Shown piece by piece: positions 1-8,204 of a stretch of 64,000 bases of DNA. The position numbers and the translations under genes are program-made. The notes below the pieces were generated by a model. It was given only the letters and a program-made list of their open reading frames with translations. It ran no database searches and was not told where the DNA came from. How positions within the stretch are numbered: position 1 is the first letter of the stretch; each line of letters starts with the position of its first letter. The stretch comes from Oscillospiraceae bacterium (GTDB lineage: Bacteria; Bacillota; Clostridia; Oscillospirales; Oscillospiraceae): NCBI GenBank assembly GCA_017395085.1, contig JAFPWF010000002.1, positions 54,394 to 118,393 on the forward strand, written 5' to 3'.

Positions 1-1
1 C

Positions 2-496
2 AACGATGAGCAGGGCCAGACCTTCAAGACTGCCGGCGAATGCAAGCTCGGTCTCGCGGTCATTTCCACCTCCGACGAGTCTGTTGCCGCCACCAAGGAT
101 GAAGACGGCGTTGTGAAAATGTACACCGATTACGCCGCTGTTGCTGTTGATCCCGACGGTAAGATCCTTGCCGCAGTCACCGATGCAACCCAGCCCCAGA
201 TCAAGATTGACGTCAACGGCGAGATCGTTGAGACCACCTTCAAGGGCACCAAGCGTGAACTGAAGGAAGACTACAACATGGTCAAGTTCTCTGACGCCAC
301 CCTCGAGTGGTATCAGCAGGCCAAGAACTTTGTTGACTTCTGCGCCGGAAAGACCGCGGACGAACTCCGTGCCACCGAAACCCAGCTCAACGAAGAGGGC
401 CACCAGGTCTTTGTTGACGAGGCCCTGTACGCCAGCGTTTCGATCAGCGTCGACGGCATGATCGACGTGGTAGCGAAGGCTGCTGACAACGCCTGA
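2..496 (+). CDS. Conserved hypothetical protein next to Rnf genes (5' end cut off by the window)
   Basis: The open frame runs into the left edge, so only the C-terminal 164 residues or so are visible. The sequence has a beta-rich start (GLAVIS, then AAVAVDPDGKILAAV) and an alpha-helical end with the phrase SVDGMIDVVAKAADNA. This resembles a family of probably exported proteins often found beside apbE/rnf loci in Clostridia, in which a similar unit may occur twice. No catalytic motif is evident. The gene ends 22 bases before apbE, so the two are probably co-transcribed. A flavin-related extracytoplasmic role is inference from context only. The GTG at 113 is internal. Confidence 0.6.
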   Translation, partial: NDEQGQTFKTAGECKLGLAVISTSDESVAATKDEDGVVKMYTDYAAVAVDPDGKILAAVTDATQPQIKIDVNGEIVETTFKGTKRELKEDYNMVKFSDATLEWYQQAKNFVDFCAGKTADELRATETQLNEEGHQVFVDEALYASVSISVDGMIDVVAKAADNA

Positions 497-518
497 AATC
501 CATAAAAAACCATAGGGG

Positions 519-1616
519 ATGAACGCTTTGCGGCAACGAAAATCGTGGATTGCGATCCTGCTGCTTGCGCTGCTGCTCGGAGGCTGCTCCTCCCGGAGCC
601 CGCAGGAGACGGCAGATGCAGCACCTGACGAAGTGCCGCAGGTCGAGCCGAAGGGAAAAGTATACTACACCTATTTCGACACCGTCTCCTATGTATATGA
701 CTACGCAGGAGATTCGGCAGAACGGTTTGACGACCGTTCTGCCGAAGTTTCTCATATTCTGTCAGAGTATCACCAGCTGTTCGACATCTACCACGAGTAC
801 AGCGGCATCAACAACCTCTTCACGCTCAACAAAGCTGCCGGCGGGGATGCCCTGGAGGTTGACCCGAGGCTGATAGACTTTCTCCTCTGTGCACGGGACA
901 TGTACGAGCTGACCGACGGTGAGATGAACATTATGCTCGGGCCGGTGCTTCGCCTCTGGCACGACTGCCGCGAGGCAGCAGAGGCAAATCCTTCCGAAGC
1001 CGACATTCCTTCGGCGGAGGCCCTGGAGGAGGCTTACCGGCACACGGACATCTCCCTTCTGGAGATTGACCGTGAACACAGCACGGTCCGGCTCGCGGAT
1101 CCCGCGGCCTCCGTAGACGTCGGAGCGCTCGGAAAAGGATATGCCACGGAGCGGGCCGCAGAGTATCTGGAGCAGCAGGGTGCCGCAGGCTATGTGCTGA
1201 ACATCGGCGGAAATATCCGCTGCATCGGCGACCGCCCGGACGGCAGCGGATGGGTCACAGCCATCCGGAACCCGGACAACTCCGCTGACGACTTTGTCCG
1301 CCGCATCCGCATCCGTGATACCGCCTGTGTGACTTCCGGCGTATACGAACGGTACTTCACCGTGGACGGTGTGCGCTACCACCATATCATTGACCGCGAC
1401 ACTCTGATGCCGGCTCGCTATTATGATTCCCTTACCGTGATTACCCCCGACAGTGCACTGGCCGATGCGCTTTCTACGGCTCTGTTCTGCATGCCGTGGG
1501 AAGATGGAAACGAACTTGCAAAAGAAATCGGGAATGTAGAGGTCCTGTGGCTCTTCCCCGACGGAGAGCAGCGCGGCACTCCCGGCATTGCCGGTTTGAC
1601 AGAAGAACAATCTTAA
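519..1616 (+). CDS. apbE: FAD:protein FMN transferase (ApbE family lipoprotein)
   Basis: ApbE enzymes split FAD and attach FMN by a phosphoester bond to Thr in partner proteins such as RnfD and RnfG. The 365-residue protein starts with a lipoprotein signal ending LLGGC (Cys23), so it should sit on the outer face of the membrane. The central DVGALGKGYA stretch and the later HHIIDRDT and DALSTALF segments match ApbE cofactor- and metal-binding regions. Length is normal for the family. It lies 26 bases upstream of rnfC, where its targets RnfD and RnfG are encoded, which strongly supports the role. The Shine-Dalgarno sequence (AGGGG) is close to the ATG. Confidence 0.93.
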   Translation: MNALRQRKSWIAILLLALLLGGCSSRSPQETADAAPDEVPQVEPKGKVYYTYFDTVSYVYDYAGDSAERFDDRSAEVSHILSEYHQLFDIYHEYSGINNLFTLNKAAGGDALEVDPRLIDFLLCARDMYELTDGEMNIMLGPVLRLWHDCREAAEANPSEADIPSAEALEEAYRHTDISLLEIDREHSTVRLADPAASVDVGALGKGYATERAAEYLEQQGAAGYVLNIGGNIRCIGDRPDGSGWVTAIRNPDNSADDFVRRIRIRDTACVTSGVYERYFTVDGVRYHHIIDRDTLMPARYYDSLTVITPDSALADALSTALFCMPWEDGNELAKEIGNVEVLWLFPDGEQRGTPGIAGLTEEQS

Positions 1617-1642
1617 TCCCTGAAGGAGGCGGGACATCTCAA

Positions 1643-2971
1643 ATGAGAAAAAACATCTCGACCCTGAAATTACCCCATTACAAGGGCACGGCGGGGAAAG
1701 CCGCCGTGCGTATCCCGGTACCCAAAGAGGTACTGCTGCCGATGAACATGCACTCCGGGCAGGCGGCCGAGCCCGTCGTTGCCGTTGGAGATCATGTCAC
1801 CGTCGGCCAGCTGATCGCACGGGAAGAAGGCCGGAACAGCGCTCCCGTACACGCTTCCGTTTCCGGCACCGTCAAAGCCATTGAGCCGTACGCGGCAGGC
1901 GGAAGAAAAACAACCGCCATCCGCATTGAGAGCGACGGGAAGATGGAGCACTGTGCAGATCTGAAGATTCCCCAGCCGACGAATCTGGACGAGTTTCTGC
2001 AGTGCGTGCGCGAAAGCGGCGTAGTCGGTCTGGGCGGAGCTGCTTTTCCTGTGTGGGCAAAACTTGCCGCCGCGCAGAAGAGCCACATTCAGACCGTGCT
2101 CATCAACGGTGCGGAATGCGAGCCTTTTATTACCAGCGACCACCGTGTGATGCTGGAATGCGGCGACCTGATCGAAGAAGGAATTGAACTGCTTCGCCGC
2201 TTCCTGGAATCCGAAGAATACATCATCGGGATTGAAAAGAACAAGCCCGACGCCATTGAACAGCTGACGGAACGCTTCAAGGATGACCCTTCCGTAAAAG
2301 TCATGCCGCTGGAAAGCGTCTATCCTCAGGGAGCCAAGCAGGTGCTGCTGTACAACGCCACCGGCAAGGTCGTCGGTCCGGGCCAGCGTCTTGCCTCTCT
2401 CGGGGTCATTATCATCAATGTCACCTCGCTTGTGAAAACTGCAGAGTATTTCACAACCGGAATGCCGCTTGTCGAACGTATCGTAACGGTTGAAGGTTCA
2501 GCCGTCAAGGAGCCGAAAAACCTGATCGTCCCGATCGGCACTTCGATCCGCGATCTGGTGGAAGCCTGCGGCGGACTGACGGAAGATCCGGGCAAGATCC
2601 TTTACGGCGGCGCCATGATGGGCAAAACCGTGGACACCCTTGACGCATCGGTTCTGAAAGCGACGAATGCCGTTGTCATCATGAACCGCAGGGACGCGGA
2701 AAAGATCAAGCCCTCCCCCTGCATCCACTGCGGGCGCTGCGTGGCGGTCTGCCCCCTGGGGCTCAATCCAACCGCCTTTGCCCGTGCGATGGAAATGGAG
2801 AACGAGGATGCCCGTGCGGCACTGCTGCAAAAGGAGCAGGTATCGCTCTGCATGGAATGCGGATGCTGCAGTTATGTCTGCCCGGCCCACCGTCCGCTGG
2901 CTGAGAACAACAGCGCTGCCCGCCGCTTCATCCGCAGCTGGGAAAGCGCCAGGAAAGAAGGAGGGAAGTAA
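1643..2971 (+). CDS. rnfC: Rnf complex subunit C (NADH- and Fe-S-binding)
   Basis: RnfC is the cytoplasmic NADH-side subunit of the ion-pumping ferredoxin:NAD+ oxidoreductase. The ORF stays open to 1496, but ATG 1643 follows a strong GAAGGAGG site, overlaps apbE less and gives the usual start MRKNISTLKLPHYKG; 442 residues is the family length. The Gly-rich VVGLGGAAFPVWAK segment around residue 120 is the NADH/FMN-binding part, as in NuoF. Near the C-terminus are two 4Fe-4S motifs, CIHCGRCVAVCP (about residues 360-371) and CMECGCCSYVCP (about 403-414). It is the first gene of the C-D-G-E-A set. Confidence 0.96.
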   Translation: MRKNISTLKLPHYKGTAGKAAVRIPVPKEVLLPMNMHSGQAAEPVVAVGDHVTVGQLIAREEGRNSAPVHASVSGTVKAIEPYAAGGRKTTAIRIESDGKMEHCADLKIPQPTNLDEFLQCVRESGVVGLGGAAFPVWAKLAAAQKSHIQTVLINGAECEPFITSDHRVMLECGDLIEEGIELLRRFLESEEYIIGIEKNKPDAIEQLTERFKDDPSVKVMPLESVYPQGAKQVLLYNATGKVVGPGQRLASLGVIIINVTSLVKTAEYFTTGMPLVERIVTVEGSAVKEPKNLIVPIGTSIRDLVEACGGLTEDPGKILYGGAMMGKTVDTLDASVLKATNAVVIMNRRDAEKIKPSPCIHCGRCVAVCPLGLNPTAFARAMEMENEDARAALLQKEQVSLCMECGCCSYVCPAHRPLAENNSAARRFIRSWESARKEGGK

Positions 2972-2974
2972 GCC

Positions 2975-3901
2975 ATGGATAAACCCATCATGTCTGCCGG
3001 CCCTCACATTCACAGCAAGGACAGCAGCAGCCGGATCATGCTTGACGTGATCATCGCGCTGCTTCCCGCCGCTGTCGCCGGCGTGATCCTTTTCGGTCCG
3101 CGCGCAGCAATTGTGATTCTGACCTGTGTTGTCAGCGCCGTATTGTCCGAATATCTGTTTAACCTGGCCGCCCGCAAGGAACAAACCGTTGGAGACCTCA
3201 GCGCCGTGGTCACAGGATTGCTGCTGGCGCTGAACCTCAGCACAAACGTCCCTCTGTGGCAGTGCGTGCTCGGCTCAGTTTTCGCCATTGTCGTGGTCAA
3301 ATGCGCTTTCGGCGGCATCGGCCACAACTTTGCGAATCCTGCCATCACCGCCCGTGTCTTTCTGCTGATGGCCTTCACCTCGACAGTTGCCGGAGGCGCT
3401 GCACCGCGGTTTGCCGATGCGGTCTCTTCCGCCACCCCGCTGAACCTGATCGGCACGGAAGGCGCGGTTCTTCCCAGTCTGGGAGACATGTTCCTCGGGC
3501 TGCGCGGCGGCGCCATCGGCGAAACCTGTATCCTTGCCCTGCTGGTCGGTTTTGTCTATCTGCTGGTACGCGGTGTCATCCGCTGGCAGACCCCGGTGAT
3601 CTTCATCGGGACTGTGTTTGTGTGCTACCTGATTGCCACCGGCAGCTTCAGTGTTGCGCTTTATGAAGTGCTTGCAGGCGGCCTTGTGCTCGGTGCGGTT
3701 TTCATGGCAACCGATTATTCGACCACTCCCATTACCGCCGAAGGGCGGATGCTGTTTGCCCTGGGCTGCGGCCTGCTTACTTTTGTGATCCGGCGCTTCT
3801 GTTCCCTGCCGGAAGGCGTTTCCTACTCGATTCTCTGCATGAACGTGCTCGCCCCCTGGCTGGAACAGTGGACGCGCAGAAAGCCGCTGGGAGGTGTCTG
3901 A
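2975..3901 (+). CDS. rnfD: Rnf complex subunit D (membrane, covalent FMN)
   Basis: RnfD is an integral membrane subunit related to NqrB that carries FMN on a threonine. The 308 residues have about nine hydrophobic segments, the conserved GGIGHNFANPAITARVFL loop (about residues 113-130) and the flavinylation motif SSAT with Thr154 as the likely FMN site. Length is typical. It begins 3 bases after rnfC with an AGGAGGGAAG site and ends one base before rnfG, so translation is coupled. ApbE upstream is the expected flavin transferase. Confidence 0.96.
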   Translation: MDKPIMSAGPHIHSKDSSSRIMLDVIIALLPAAVAGVILFGPRAAIVILTCVVSAVLSEYLFNLAARKEQTVGDLSAVVTGLLLALNLSTNVPLWQCVLGSVFAIVVVKCAFGGIGHNFANPAITARVFLLMAFTSTVAGGAAPRFADAVSSATPLNLIGTEGAVLPSLGDMFLGLRGGAIGETCILALLVGFVYLLVRGVIRWQTPVIFIGTVFVCYLIATGSFSVALYEVLAGGLVLGAVFMATDYSTTPITAEGRMLFALGCGLLTFVIRRFCSLPEGVSYSILCMNVLAPWLEQWTRRKPLGGV

Positions 3902-3902
3902 T

Positions 3903-5186
3903 ATGAAGAAACAGCCTGTTTTACGTTCCGTGCTGTGTCTGCTTCTGCTGCTTGCTGTACTGGCTGCAGGCGTATACGGCATCAACGGCTTCACAGCCCC
4001 CAGGATTGCGGAGAATGAACGTCTGGCCGCTGAAGCGGCCGCAGCTGCCGAAAAAGCCCTGCTCGGGAACTCCGTGATGCTTTTTGACCGGGAAGACGAG
4101 GCGGCTTCCACCATTTCCGTTTCGGCCGATACCGTGCAGTCTGTCTATCAGGATGATGAAAGAGGCCTGTATCTGGTTCGCCTGAGCACTAGCGAAGGCT
4201 ATTCCAAGCTCCCCATTCTCCTGACGCTGACACTGGATTATGACGGAAAGATTGTTTCTCTCGACATCAATGAGAACCCGGACGACAAGGAGCTCGGCGA
4301 GGAATTCCCCCTGAGTTTTGAAGGCCAGGATTCCACTCTTGCCGGCGTCAACCTGGTTGCCGGCGTGACCTTCTCCTCCTCCGCCATCCGCAATGCAGTC
4401 AACGACGGCTTCAACGCCCTGATCGACAACGGGCTCTTTGCAGCCGCAGAAAAGAGCGATGATCAGCTCCTCAACGAACTGCTCCCGCAGGTTTATCCGG
4501 GTCTGGTCAACAAGGCCGGGGTTCCGCAGGGTGAAGAGCTGGCCGGCAGCGGCAGCGTCTCCAGCGGAATCAAAGCAGCAAACGGAAGCGGCTTTGCCTG
4601 GTTTGTCACCGGTGATGAAAGCCTGCTCGCCGTGGACAGCGCACTCGACACTGTGAAGCTTTACAACACCGCTGGCGAAGACGTCACCGGCACGGCAGAT
4701 TCTTCGCTGATTGAAGAGATCCAGGCGCTCTCCGACGCCAACGCCGATGATTACACCGACAAAGATCTGAAGGCCTTCGGCAGAATGCTTGACGAAGACG
4801 CCGAGCTGACCGCAGTTGAAATTCCCGGGCTCTGCAACAGCGTGAACGGCGCCTACATCGCACAGACTGCGGACGGCGAACGCTACGCTTTCGTTGCGCG
4901 GCCTTACGGTTATTCCAATGAAGTGATGGACTTCTACTATGTGCTCGACGAAGACGGCGCAATCGATGCTTTCCGGATTGCTGAGCTGATCATCTATTCC
5001 GAGTACTATTCTGCCTACACACTGGACGAGGACAGCTATAAGGAAGGGCTCCTCGGTCTGACGCAGGACAGCTACACCGGCGAGCAGACTCTCATCAGCG
5101 GTGCAACCATGACATCTCAGGCTGCGGATACCGCGATGCAGGATGTCTTTGAAGCTTACCGGCTTCTGATGGAAAGCAGGGGGTGA
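3903..5186 (+). CDS. rnfG: Rnf complex subunit G with two FMN-binding domains
   Basis: RnfG is a periplasm-side, membrane-anchored flavoprotein. Usual RnfG is about 180-220 residues; this one is 427. Residues 1-30 form the membrane anchor. The first FMN_bind-like domain (about 35-180) ends in AGVTFSS with Thr156 where FMN is expected. A second domain (about 215-427) ends in SGATMTSQA with Thr402, the better match to the SGATxT motif. There is no stop or frame change between them. A GTG in frame at 3894 is possible, but ATG 3903 follows GGAGGT at a good distance. See findings for the duplication. Confidence 0.9.
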   Translation: MKKQPVLRSVLCLLLLLAVLAAGVYGINGFTAPRIAENERLAAEAAAAAEKALLGNSVMLFDREDEAASTISVSADTVQSVYQDDERGLYLVRLSTSEGYSKLPILLTLTLDYDGKIVSLDINENPDDKELGEEFPLSFEGQDSTLAGVNLVAGVTFSSSAIRNAVNDGFNALIDNGLFAAAEKSDDQLLNELLPQVYPGLVNKAGVPQGEELAGSGSVSSGIKAANGSGFAWFVTGDESLLAVDSALDTVKLYNTAGEDVTGTADSSLIEEIQALSDANADDYTDKDLKAFGRMLDEDAELTAVEIPGLCNSVNGAYIAQTADGERYAFVARPYGYSNEVMDFYYVLDEDGAIDAFRIAELIIYSEYYSAYTLDEDSYKEGLLGLTQDSYTGEQTLISGATMTSQAADTAMQDVFEAYRLLMESRG

Positions 5187-5190
5187 AGAC

Positions 5191-5826
5191 ATGAAAAAGA
5201 AACTACTATCCGGTAATCCTGTTTTACTGCTGTTTCTCGGTGCGGCACCCGCCCTGGCTTCCAGCACTTCGGTAACCAGTGCTCTGGGTATGGGCATCGC
5301 AGTGATCGGCGTTCTTCTCTGTTCGGCTCTTGTGCTCGGTCTGCTCCGGAACCTGATTCCTGAGGAAGCAAAACTCAGTGCGGCTGTGATCGTTGTCGCC
5401 GGTTTCGCTTCCATGGCGCAGCTGCTGCTGCATGCGTTTCTCCCCTCCGCTTACGCGATGCTCGTCTTCTATGCAGCAGTTCTCGGCGTTGACCTGATGC
5501 TCTTCGGCTCTGCCGAGAACGCGATGGACGCGGGTCTCGGCAAGGGGCTGGTGAATGCGCTTGTGAGCGGACTCTGCTTCCTGGTCTTTGTTCTGATCCT
5601 TGCGGCTATCCGTGAGCTCTTCGGTGCCGGCAGCTTTGCCGGGAAAGCCGTGGACGGCCTGAAGGATATTAAGATTGCACTGCTGTGCCAGCCCTCCGGC
5701 GGACTGTTTGTATTCGGGATTCTGCTGGCTGTTGTAAACAAACTATTTCCCTCCACGGACGGTGCAGGCGCCCTTACAAGCGCCTCCGCCTTCCTGGAAA
5801 GCGAACAGAAGGAGGCTGAAGCATGA
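5191..5826 (+). CDS. rnfE: Rnf complex subunit E (membrane)
   Basis: RnfE belongs to the RnfA/RnfE/NqrD/NqrE membrane family, which buries an Fe-S centre between inverted half-channels. The 211 residues hold six hydrophobic segments, an early GNPVLLLFLGAAPALASS segment and AAIREL FGAGSF-type phrasing around residue 140 that is characteristic of RnfE. It starts 4 bases after rnfG and overlaps rnfA by 4 bases (ATGA). Length is standard. Confidence 0.95.
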   Translation: MKKKLLSGNPVLLLFLGAAPALASSTSVTSALGMGIAVIGVLLCSALVLGLLRNLIPEEAKLSAAVIVVAGFASMAQLLLHAFLPSAYAMLVFYAAVLGVDLMLFGSAENAMDAGLGKGLVNALVSGLCFLVFVLILAAIRELFGAGSFAGKAVDGLKDIKIALLCQPSGGLFVFGILLAVVNKLFPSTDGAGALTSASAFLESEQKEAEA

Positions 5827-6356
5827 AAGAAACCATCCTTTTGGTGCTTGGCTTTGTGCTGGTCAACAATTATGCGCTGACAGCTTTTCTCGGCCTTACC
5901 CCCCTGCTGGGTTACTCAAAAAAAGGCGAAAAGATTCTGGCTCTCGGCCTTTCCGTTACGGCTGTCACGCTCGTCACGGCAGTGCTGCTGTGGCTGCTGC
6001 GCGGCGTCATCCCGGCATACTTCCAGATTCTCGCCGCCGTTGTCATCGTCCTGCTGCTCGTGTATTTGCTTCAGCAGGTCTGCGGCAAATCACTCGGGAT
6101 CTGGTTCCCCGCCATTGCACTGAACAGCGCCGTACTTGGGCTTGCCCTGAACGCGACGGCCGAAGAAAGCGTCGGTACGGTGATTCTCTCCGCGCTTGGC
6201 GTTGGACTCGGTTTTCTGCTGGGTCTCTACCTACTCGCCGGGGTTCAGAGGCGGATTGAGGAAGAACACCTTCCCAAAGCTTTCCGCGGACTCCCGATTC
6301 AGATTTTGGCAGCCGCCATCGTTGCCCTGATGCTGACGGCATTTAACTTTCAATGA
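5823..6356 (+). CDS. rnfA: Rnf complex subunit A (membrane)
   Basis: RnfA is the partner half-channel of RnfE. The 177 residues show six hydrophobic segments, start with KETILLVLGFVLVNNYALT and end with FRGLPIQILAAAIVALMLTAFNF, the typical RnfA termini. It overlaps both neighbours by ATGA, so the operon is tightly coupled. In other Clostridia rnfB normally follows here; in this window the next gene is not rnfB. Confidence 0.95.
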   Translation: MKETILLVLGFVLVNNYALTAFLGLTPLLGYSKKGEKILALGLSVTAVTLVTAVLLWLLRGVIPAYFQILAAVVIVLLLVYLLQQVCGKSLGIWFPAIALNSAVLGLALNATAEESVGTVILSALGVGLGFLLGLYLLAGVQRRIEEEHLPKAFRGLPIQILAAAIVALMLTAFNFQ

Positions 6357-6733
6357 AGCGGGGTTCTGACCGGAAAAAGCTGATCAGAGATCTCGTTCTG
6401 GCAGGTTCTCTGCTGCTTGCAGCGGTCATTTTGCTGCTGGTGATCAACGGAAGCCGGGAATCCGGCGGTGTGGCCGTTGTACGTGTGGATGGTGTAGAAA
6501 CCGAAAGGCTTCCCCTCTCCGTGAACGGCACCTTCCCGCTCAACGGCGGCAGCAACATCCTGATCATTCAGGATGGGCAGGCCTGGATGAGTGAAGCAAA
6601 CTGCCCGGATCTGATTTGTGTCCGGCAGGGGATAATCCACTACACCGGCCAGGTCATCACCTGTCTCCCCAACCGGCTGACCGTCACAATAGAGGGCGGT
6701 GAATCCGGCGGCGTTGACCTCATTGTCGGTTAA
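6353..6733 (+). CDS. NusG domain II-containing membrane-anchored protein
   Basis: The 126-residue protein has one N-terminal membrane segment (about residues 13-32) and an extracytoplasmic beta domain with CPDLICVRQG and VITCLPNRLTV. The C-P-D-x-x-C plus later C-L-P pattern is characteristic of the small NusG_II-type proteins found with rnf operons and apbE in Firmicutes. The biochemical role is not established. It overlaps rnfA by ATGA and is followed by a terminator, so it closes the operon. Confidence 0.82.
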   Translation: MKRGSDRKKLIRDLVLAGSLLLAAVILLLVINGSRESGGVAVVRVDGVETERLPLSVNGTFPLNGGSNILIIQDGQAWMSEANCPDLICVRQGIIHYTGQVITCLPNRLTVTIEGGESGGVDLIVG

Positions 6734-6753
6734 CACTCCGGTCAAATAACAAG

Positions 6754-6795
6754 AAGAACGGAAGAGAATGGACATCATTCCTCTTCCGTTCTTTT
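6754..6795 (+). terminator. Terminator of the apbE-rnf operon (possibly bidirectional)
   Basis: A nearly perfect stem of 17 pairs (AAGAACGGAAGAG arm with one bulged base) is followed by CTTTTATT. The opposite side is also T-rich when read on the minus strand, so it may also stop transcription of the convergent methyltransferase gene. Confidence 0.85.
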
Positions 6796-6814
6796 ATTCA
6801 GTTTATTATATGAT

Positions 6815-7567
6815 TCATGCCTGCGTATCGCGGTGATAGATTCTGCGGTACTCTTCCGTTTCCATCCCCTGCTCGTCAAACAGGATCAGCGGAGTTTCCG
6901 CTTTCAGCCCCGGTTTTCCGTCCTTCCTGCCCTCAAGCAGGACCAGCATCGCTTCCTTCCCGGGACAATGGTAAACAAAACGCAGCCGCTTCGGCTCCAG
7001 GCGACAGCTTGTCATGGTCTGCATCAGGCGATTCAGCCCGTCCGGCCGATAGCACAAAAACACCCTTCCGCCGCTTCTGCACAGCCGGGCGGCTGCAGCG
7101 CAAACGTCCTCCAGGCTGCAATTTAACTCCGCACGTGCGGAAGCCCGATCCGGATGCGGAGACTGCAGGCCGCGCTCCCGCTCAAAGTAGGGCGGATTGG
7201 AAATGACGAAATCAAAACTCCCTGCCTGAACATTTTTCACCGTATGCCGGAAGTCTCCGGGAAGAATCACAGCCCGATCAGAAAAACCGTTCCGCTCCAT
7301 GTTCTCTTTCGCAAGTGCAGCTGCACGATCCGTGAGTTCCATCCCGGTCATCGTGAGCGCAGGGGTTTTCCAGAGGAGCAGCAGCATCAGCGCACCGGAC
7401 GCGCAGCCGAGATCAACGCCGCTCCTGCCGGCTGATGATTGCGCAAAGTCGGCAAGCAGCACCGTATCGGTTGTCAGGCGGATTTGATCGTCCTGAGCAA
7501 AAAAAGGTCCGCCCGGCCATAGTCGTTCCATTTCCAGATTCATCTGCATCATCGCCTGTTTCCGCAT
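6815..7567 (-). CDS. trmN6: tRNA1(Val) (adenine(37)-N6)-methyltransferase-like enzyme
   Basis: A class I SAM-dependent methyltransferase of 250 residues. The SAM-binding motif reads VDLGCASGALMLLLL and motif IV is NPPYF, the N6-adenine signature seen in TrmN6/YfiC. The following PHPDRASAR segment is typical of this COG4123 group, which modifies A37 of tRNA1(Val). It stands downstream of the ferredoxin gene but behind a terminator. Several Met codons occur near the N-terminus (residues 1, 6, 7, 9 and 13), so the start is uncertain by about ten residues. Confidence 0.8.
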   Translation of the reverse strand: MRKQAMMQMNLEMERLWPGGPFFAQDDQIRLTTDTVLLADFAQSSAGRSGVDLGCASGALMLLLLWKTPALTMTGMELTDRAAALAKENMERNGFSDRAVILPGDFRHTVKNVQAGSFDFVISNPPYFERERGLQSPHPDRASARAELNCSLEDVCAAAARLCRSGGRVFLCYRPDGLNRLMQTMTSCRLEPKRLRFVYHCPGKEAMLVLLEGRKDGKPGLKAETPLILFDEQGMETEEYRRIYHRDTQA

Positions 7568-7630
7568 TCCTGTGTCCCGTCAGCAATGTCTGCCTTAACC
7601 CCGGGAGGCTTCTCCGCTTCATAAACCCAT

Positions 7631-7664
7631 AAAAAACGGAGAGGTAAAAACCTCTCCGTTTTTT
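7631..7664 (-). terminator. Terminator of the ferredoxin gene
   Basis: Perfect hairpin AAACGGAGAGG / CCTCTCCGTTT with a short A-rich loop; on the minus strand it is followed by a T run. It separates the ferredoxin gene from the methyltransferase gene downstream. Confidence 0.85.
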
Positions 7665-7676
7665 CATTGAAACGCC

Positions 7677-7847
7677 TCAGACGTTCTCAATGGCCTCAGC
7701 CGGGCACTGAGCTGCGCAGGCGCCGCACTCCAGGCACTTGCTCTGGTCGATCTCATAGTGGAGTTCGCCCATGTCGATGGCCTCGGCAGGGCACTGTGCT
7801 GCGCAGGAACCGCAGGACAGGCACTCGTCGGTGATAACAAAAGCCAT
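7677..7847 (-). CDS. 2[4Fe-4S] ferredoxin
   Basis: This 56-residue protein starts MAFVITDECLSCGSC and has two canonical clusters: C-L-S-C-G-S-C-A-A-Q-C-P and C-L-E-C-G-A-C-A-A-Q-C-P. It is a clostridial-type low-potential electron carrier, the expected substrate of Rnf and of electron-bifurcating flavoenzymes. The ATG follows a GGGAGGAATA ribosome site. It has its own promoter and terminator, consistent with high expression as a single gene. Confidence 0.95.
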   Translation of the reverse strand: MAFVITDECLSCGSCAAQCPAEAIDMGELHYEIDQSKCLECGACAAQCPAEAIENV

Positions 7848-7921
7848 GATTATTCCTCCCGTTTAGAATTCAGATCCGGTACGGATAGAAGAAACCCGCC
7901 CACTGTCTGTCTGTCAGATGC

Positions 7922-7949
7922 ATTGTAGCACATCTCCTCAAAATTGCAA
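7922..7949 (-). promoter_or_regulatory. Promoter of the ferredoxin gene
   Basis: Read on the minus strand: TTGCAA, 16-base spacer, TACAAT, about 75 bases before the ferredoxin ATG. Both hexamers are near consensus for the housekeeping sigma factor. Confidence 0.7.
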
Positions 7950-8007
7950 GAGGAAGTTTTCCCGGCTTTTTGTTTTCCGTTTTTCTGTTTTGTCGCCGGA
8001 TTTTTAC

Positions 8008-8036
8008 TTGACATTCCTGAAAAGTGAGAATAGAAT
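8008..8036 (+). promoter_or_regulatory. Promoter of rny
   Basis: TTGACA, 17-base spacer, TAGAAT: a perfect -35 and a good -10 box. It drives the rny transcript, giving a leader of about 160 bases. Confidence 0.8.
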
Positions 8037-8040
8037 AACT

Positions 8041-8204
8041 TGAATTGTGTTTTTAAGGCCCTGGGGAGGCTTAGAAATATTCTTCAATATAATTCCGACG
8101 CCGCGCATGAATTGCCCGAATGGCGTCTCAAAGATAGCATAAAACAGCATATGCTTGTGAACCCACGCAAAATTCTTTAAAGAATGGAGGTGTGTTTACT
8201 ACCT
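8041..8204 (+). other. Leader of rny
   Basis: Non-coding stretch between the rny promoter and its start. It contains a GACGCC / GGCGTC pair that could form a hairpin around 8097-8128, and an AT-rich palindromic patch (AATTCTTTAAAGAAT) just before the ribosome site. No known riboswitch class is recognised. Leaders of ribonuclease genes can be autoregulatory targets, but nothing here proves it. Confidence 0.4.

Noticed and set aside
6815-7567. Methyltransferase as a restriction-modification enzyme
   Set aside because: NPPY also occurs in DNA methylases, but the size, the PHPDRASAR segment and lack of a restriction gene fit TrmN6.
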